DNA of 8,969 bases from Marinovum sp. (GTDB taxonomy: Bacteria > Pseudomonadota > Alphaproteobacteria > Rhodobacterales > Rhodobacteraceae), in the NCBI GenBank assembly GCA_002684375.1, contig NYVC01000033.1, positions 33,098-42,066 of the forward strand. Direction: 5' to 3'. Under the pieces are notes generated by a model. It saw only the letters and a program-made list of their open reading frames with translations, made no database searches and was not told the origin of the DNA. Shown here piece after piece: positions 6,232 to 8,969 of this stretch (position 1 is the stretch's first letter; every line of letters begins with the position of its first letter). Made by a program: the position numbers and the translations under genes.

Positions 6232-8969
6232 TGGCTGACCTTCCAAGTAAGTTCCGCTGGCCCGGCGCCCACGGGCGATTTGATCGCATCAAAGGCGGGC
6301 TGGCTTTCATTGGCTGTTTCGGCTTTGGCGATTTTGACCCGCAAGTCAAACCACGCAGCTTGGCCTGTAATCGGGTCCGAATTGGCCCATCTAAGACCAT
6401 CGCCTTTGGGCGGCAGTAATTCATGGATCAGGTGATTCAGCAAAAAGCCTTTGGTGGCCTCTGAGCTTTCTTCGCCCAGCGCCCATGCGCCTTTGCGTTT
6501 GCCGATGGCGTTCCACGTCCAAACGGTGTTTTCATTCAGCGCCGCCATGTGCGCCACCGGTACCGTGATCGATCCGTGCACCGAACTGACGGTTGCCCAG
6601 TCACCGTCTGCCAGATTATGCTGCATCATGAGTTTAGTCGGCAAATACAGGGGGTTATGGCCGTGGATTTGGCGCAGCCAAGCGTTTTGGCTGCCCCAGG
6701 AATGATACATCGCCATCGGGCGTTGGGTCAACGCATGAACGGGGTACTCTTCGGGGTCCACATGGCTGTCCTCAAACGGGGCGTACCAGATTGGCAGTGG
6801 ATCGAGTGTGGTTTTAATCTGTTCTCTCAGATGATCCGGCGGTTGCCGGTCGCCATGGCCTTCGGCGGCCAGTTGAAAGCGGCGCATCGGCTCGACATAG
6901 AGCTGAAAAAGATAGGGCTGGGGGCTGTCATACAGGCCCATCTTGACCGCCCAATCCTGATATTTATTGTTCCAAGGTTTATAGTAATGTGCCCCGTCCG
7001 GTATATGTTCGACAAAAAAGCCGCCGTTTTCGATATAGCGGTTCAATTGGTCTTTGTTGATGTCACCGCGGCCACTATCTGAGCCGTCGCCCCGAAACCC
7101 GGCAAGTGGGCCGATGCCGGGTTTGCGGATATGGTTGACGATATAGTCGGCATAATCGGCATATTTCTGGCTGCCATCTTCATTTGTGAAGCCGGGCAGG
7201 TTAAGCCGAGCACCCAGTTCACACAGCACCGATTGAAAACCGCGCACATTGCGGTCAGGCTCGATCACTGGCCAGCGAATGGCGTCGGCAGCAGCATCGG
7301 CCTCGCAGATTGGCCGGTCCAGAAGGCTGATACAATCATGACGCTCCAAATAGGTGGTGTCGGGTAAAATCAGATCGGCATAGGCGACCATTTCCGACGA
7401 ATAGGCATCTGAATAAATGATATTGGGGATCACATAGTCGCCGTTTTCATCTGTATCTGTCAGCATTTCGATTACACCGCTGGTGTTCATCGAGCTGTTC
7501 CACGACATATTGGCCATATACATAAACATGGTGTCGATCTTATAGGGATCTCCGGCATGGGCGTTCGAGATCACCATATGCATCAGACCATGGGCGGACA
7601 TTGGGTTTTCCCATGTGAAGGCCTTGTCAATCCTTGCTGGTGACCCATCGGCTTTCAGAGCCAAATCATCGGGTCCGTGCACAAATCCCAGATGCGGGCC
7701 GTCCAGTGGCGCGCCGGGGGTTACTTTGCAATGTGGTTTGGGGTGTACTTCAGGGGGTTTTGGATAGGGCGGTTTAAAACGAAAGCCGCCGGGCACTTCG
7801 ACGGTGCCGAGAATGATTTGCAGGACATGCAGCGCCCGGCAGGTTTGAAATCCGTTGGAATGGGCGGAAATTCCCCGCATGGCATGAAAACTGACCGGGC
7901 GACCGATCATTTTGGTATGGGTGTCCCCGCGAAAATCTGTCCATTCCTGATCAAGCTCGATGGCCTCGTCAAAGGCAACTCGGGCGATTTCTGCGGCGAT
8001 ACGGCGAATTTTATCTGCTGAAATTCCAACCCGTTCCGTGACGGCATCCGCTGAATAGCTTGGATCGAGATAGCGCTCAGCCATCAGGTGGAATACGGGC
8101 CGGTGGGTCACCCCGCCGTGGCGATAGGTGGCCGACAGGTCGGGCTGGACACCGGGCTGGTCAAACGGGGTCAGCTTTCCAGAGACGCTGTCGACAACCA
8201 ACTGTTTGCCGTCTGCGTCGCGCATCAGCAGGCCGTGTTCAGAGGACTTGGGGTCGCTATTGATCAGGACGGGTGCGTTCGTGTAGCGTGCCAGATAGTC
8301 AAGGTCCATTTTGCCGGCGCGCATCAATTCATGCACGAGAGCGAGGATAAACAAGCCGTCAGTGCCCGGAGTGATGCCGACCCATTCATCGGCGATTGCG
8401 TTATAACCCGACCGGATAGGGTTGACGCCGATGACTTTTGCGCCTCGGGCTTTTATCTTGCCCAGCCCCATCTTGATCGGGTTGCTGTCATGGTCTTCGG
8501 CCACACCGAACAACATGAACAATTTGGTGTGATCCCAGTCGGGTTGGCCAAATTCCCAAAACGCGCCCCCCATAGTATAAATGCCAGCGGCGGCCATATT
8601 TACCGAACAAAATCCACCATGCGCGGCATAGTTGGGCGTGCCAAAATTCTGCGCCCAAAAGCTGGTGAAGGACTGCGACTGATCGCGTCCGGTGAAAAAC
8701 GCCAGTTTCTCCGGGTTATTCTTGCGGATCGGCTCCAACAAATTGGTGGCCATGCTTAAGGCTTCGTCCCAGCTGATTTCTTCAAATTCACCAGAGCCTC
8801 TTGGGCCGACACGTTTCAAAGGAGCCTGCAGGCGCGAGGGGGCGTTGACCTGCATAATACCGGCGCTGCCTTTGGCGCATAGGACACCCTTGTTGACCGG
8901 ATGATCCCGGTTGCCTTCGATATAGGCGACCTTGCCCCGTTTTAAATGCACGTTAATTCCGCAGCGACA
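6228..8969 (-). CDS. soeA: Molybdopterin oxidoreductase catalytic subunit, probable sulfite dehydrogenase SoeA (5' end beyond window)
   Basis: This is the large bis-MGD molybdenum subunit of a CISM complex. SoeABC oxidises sulfite to sulfate in the cytoplasm and reduces quinone. 913 codons are visible and the frame stays open to base 8969, so the N-terminus is missing, probably some tens of residues. The visible start reads C-R-C-G-I-N and continues, after exactly 27 residues, to Cys in GVLCAKG (codon 8879-8877). This is the second half of the usual C-x2-C-x3-C-x27-C [4Fe-4S] motif, so the GTG at 8951 is not a start. The segment HGGFCSVNMAAAG places a Cys (codon 8609-8607) at the expected molybdenum-ligand position, as in the PsrA/PhsA/SoeA branch and unlike the Ser of DmsA. 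DLILPDTTYLERHD lies about codons 526-539 after the GTG. The C-terminal MGD-binding domain starts near codon 735 and includes SWGSQNAWLRQIHGHNP. The stop overlaps the soeB start (ATGA). A Tat signal cannot be judged. A tetrathionate, polysulfide or DMSO reductase-like role is less likely. Confidence 0.87.
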   Translation of the reverse strand, partial: CRCGINVHLKRGKVAYIEGNRDHPVNKGVLCAKGSAGIMQVNAPSRLQAPLKRVGPRGSGEFEEISWDEALSMATNLLEPIRKNNPEKLAFFTGRDQSQSFTSFWAQNFGTPNYAAHGGFCSVNMAAAGIYTMGGAFWEFGQPDWDHTKLFMLFGVAEDHDSNPIKMGLGKIKARGAKVIGVNPIRSGYNAIADEWVGITPGTDGLFILALVHELMRAGKMDLDYLARYTNAPVLINSDPKSSEHGLLMRDADGKQLVVDSVSGKLTPFDQPGVQPDLSATYRHGGVTHRPVFHLMAERYLDPSYSADAVTERVGISADKIRRIAAEIARVAFDEAIELDQEWTDFRGDTHTKMIGRPVSFHAMRGISAHSNGFQTCRALHVLQIILGTVEVPGGFRFKPPYPKPPEVHPKPHCKVTPGAPLDGPHLGFVHGPDDLALKADGSPARIDKAFTWENPMSAHGLMHMVISNAHAGDPYKIDTMFMYMANMSWNSSMNTSGVIEMLTDTDENGDYVIPNIIYSDAYSSEMVAYADLILPDTTYLERHDCISLLDRPICEADAAADAIRWPVIEPDRNVRGFQSVLCELGARLNLPGFTNEDGSQKYADYADYIVNHIRKPGIGPLAGFRGDGSDSGRGDINKDQLNRYIENGGFFVEHIPDGAHYYKPWNNKYQDWAVKMGLYDSPQPYLFQLYVEPMRRFQLAAEGHGDRQPPDHLREQIKTTLDPLPIWYAPFEDSHVDPEEYPVHALTQRPMAMYHSWGSQNAWLRQIHGHNPLYLPTKLMMQHNLADGDWATVSSVHGSITVPVAHMAALNENTVWTWNAIGKRKGAWALGEESSEATKGFLLNHLIHELLPPKGDGLRWANSDPITGQAAWFDLRVKIAKAETANESQPAFDAIKSPVGAGPAELTWKVSQ
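6239..6244 (-). promoter_or_regulatory. Ribosome binding site that sets the soeB start
   Basis: GGAAGG on the minus strand, inside the last codons of soeA, lies 7 nt before the soeB ATG at 6231. It supports that start over the in-frame TTG at 6246-6244, which overlaps the site itself. Together with the ATGA overlap it points to coupled translation of soeA and soeB. Confidence 0.65.

Noticed and set aside
6232..6246. TTG at 6246 as the start of soeB, five residues longer
   Set aside because: The ATG at 6231 has a GGAAGG site at proper spacing and the common ATGA overlap; the TTG overlaps that site.
8088..8759. Plus-strand open frame of 223 codons opposite soeA
   Set aside because: It lies entirely inside the well-supported soeA frame on the other strand, has no recognisable domain and no good ribosome binding site. 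Long antisense frames are common opposite GC-rich genes.
1..8969. CRISPR array, tRNA, insertion sequence, toxin-antitoxin or phage-defence genes
   Set aside because: No repeated spacer pattern, cloverleaf-like segment, transposase motif or defence domain was seen. Genes are metabolic with ordinary spacing.

Overview
The window reads as a piece of an alphaproteobacterial chromosome, most likely from the Rhodobacteraceae/Roseobacter group. Evidence for this is the protein style (GabD, SoeB and SoeC resemble roseobacter versions from memory), the presence of a DUF1523 gene, and moderately GC-rich coding sequence with short intergenic gaps. The taxonomic call rests on recall, not on a search. There are seven protein genes, one of them cut by the right edge. 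I see no tRNA, rRNA, CRISPR array, insertion sequence or phage gene.

Left part (1-3790): a succinate-semialdehyde dehydrogenase gene (gabD, minus strand) is divergent from a two-gene plus-strand set, an arylformamidase-like alpha/beta hydrolase followed by creatinase. Creatinase splits creatine into sarcosine and urea, and its active-site residues are all present. GabD feeds succinate semialdehyde into the TCA cycle. Together they look like a nitrogen/carbon scavenging locus for small amino or guanidino compounds, but the hydrolase's substrate is unknown and no sarcosine oxidase, creatininase, urease or transporter lies inside the window.

Middle (3791-4609): a probable terminator and a candidate promoter precede a lone gene for a two-helix membrane protein of the DUF1523 family, function unknown. 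It converges on the next operon, and a strong 12-bp hairpin lies in the 64-bp gap.

Right part (4610-8969, minus strand): a tightly overlapped operon soeA-soeB-soeC encodes a membrane-bound molybdenum/iron-sulfur oxidoreductase. SoeA is the bis-MGD catalytic subunit, SoeB carries four [4Fe-4S] clusters, and SoeC is the DmsC-type eight-helix quinone-reactive anchor. Sequence style and a Cys molybdenum ligand fit the cytoplasmic sulfite dehydrogenase SoeABC better than DMSO reductase. The 5' end of soeA lies beyond the window: the frame is open to base 8969 and already shows part of the N-terminal iron-sulfur motif.

I found no clearly undescribed multi-gene system. The points most worth a second look are the unassigned hydrolase beside creatinase and gabD, the DUF1523 protein, and several substitutions at normally conserved positions.
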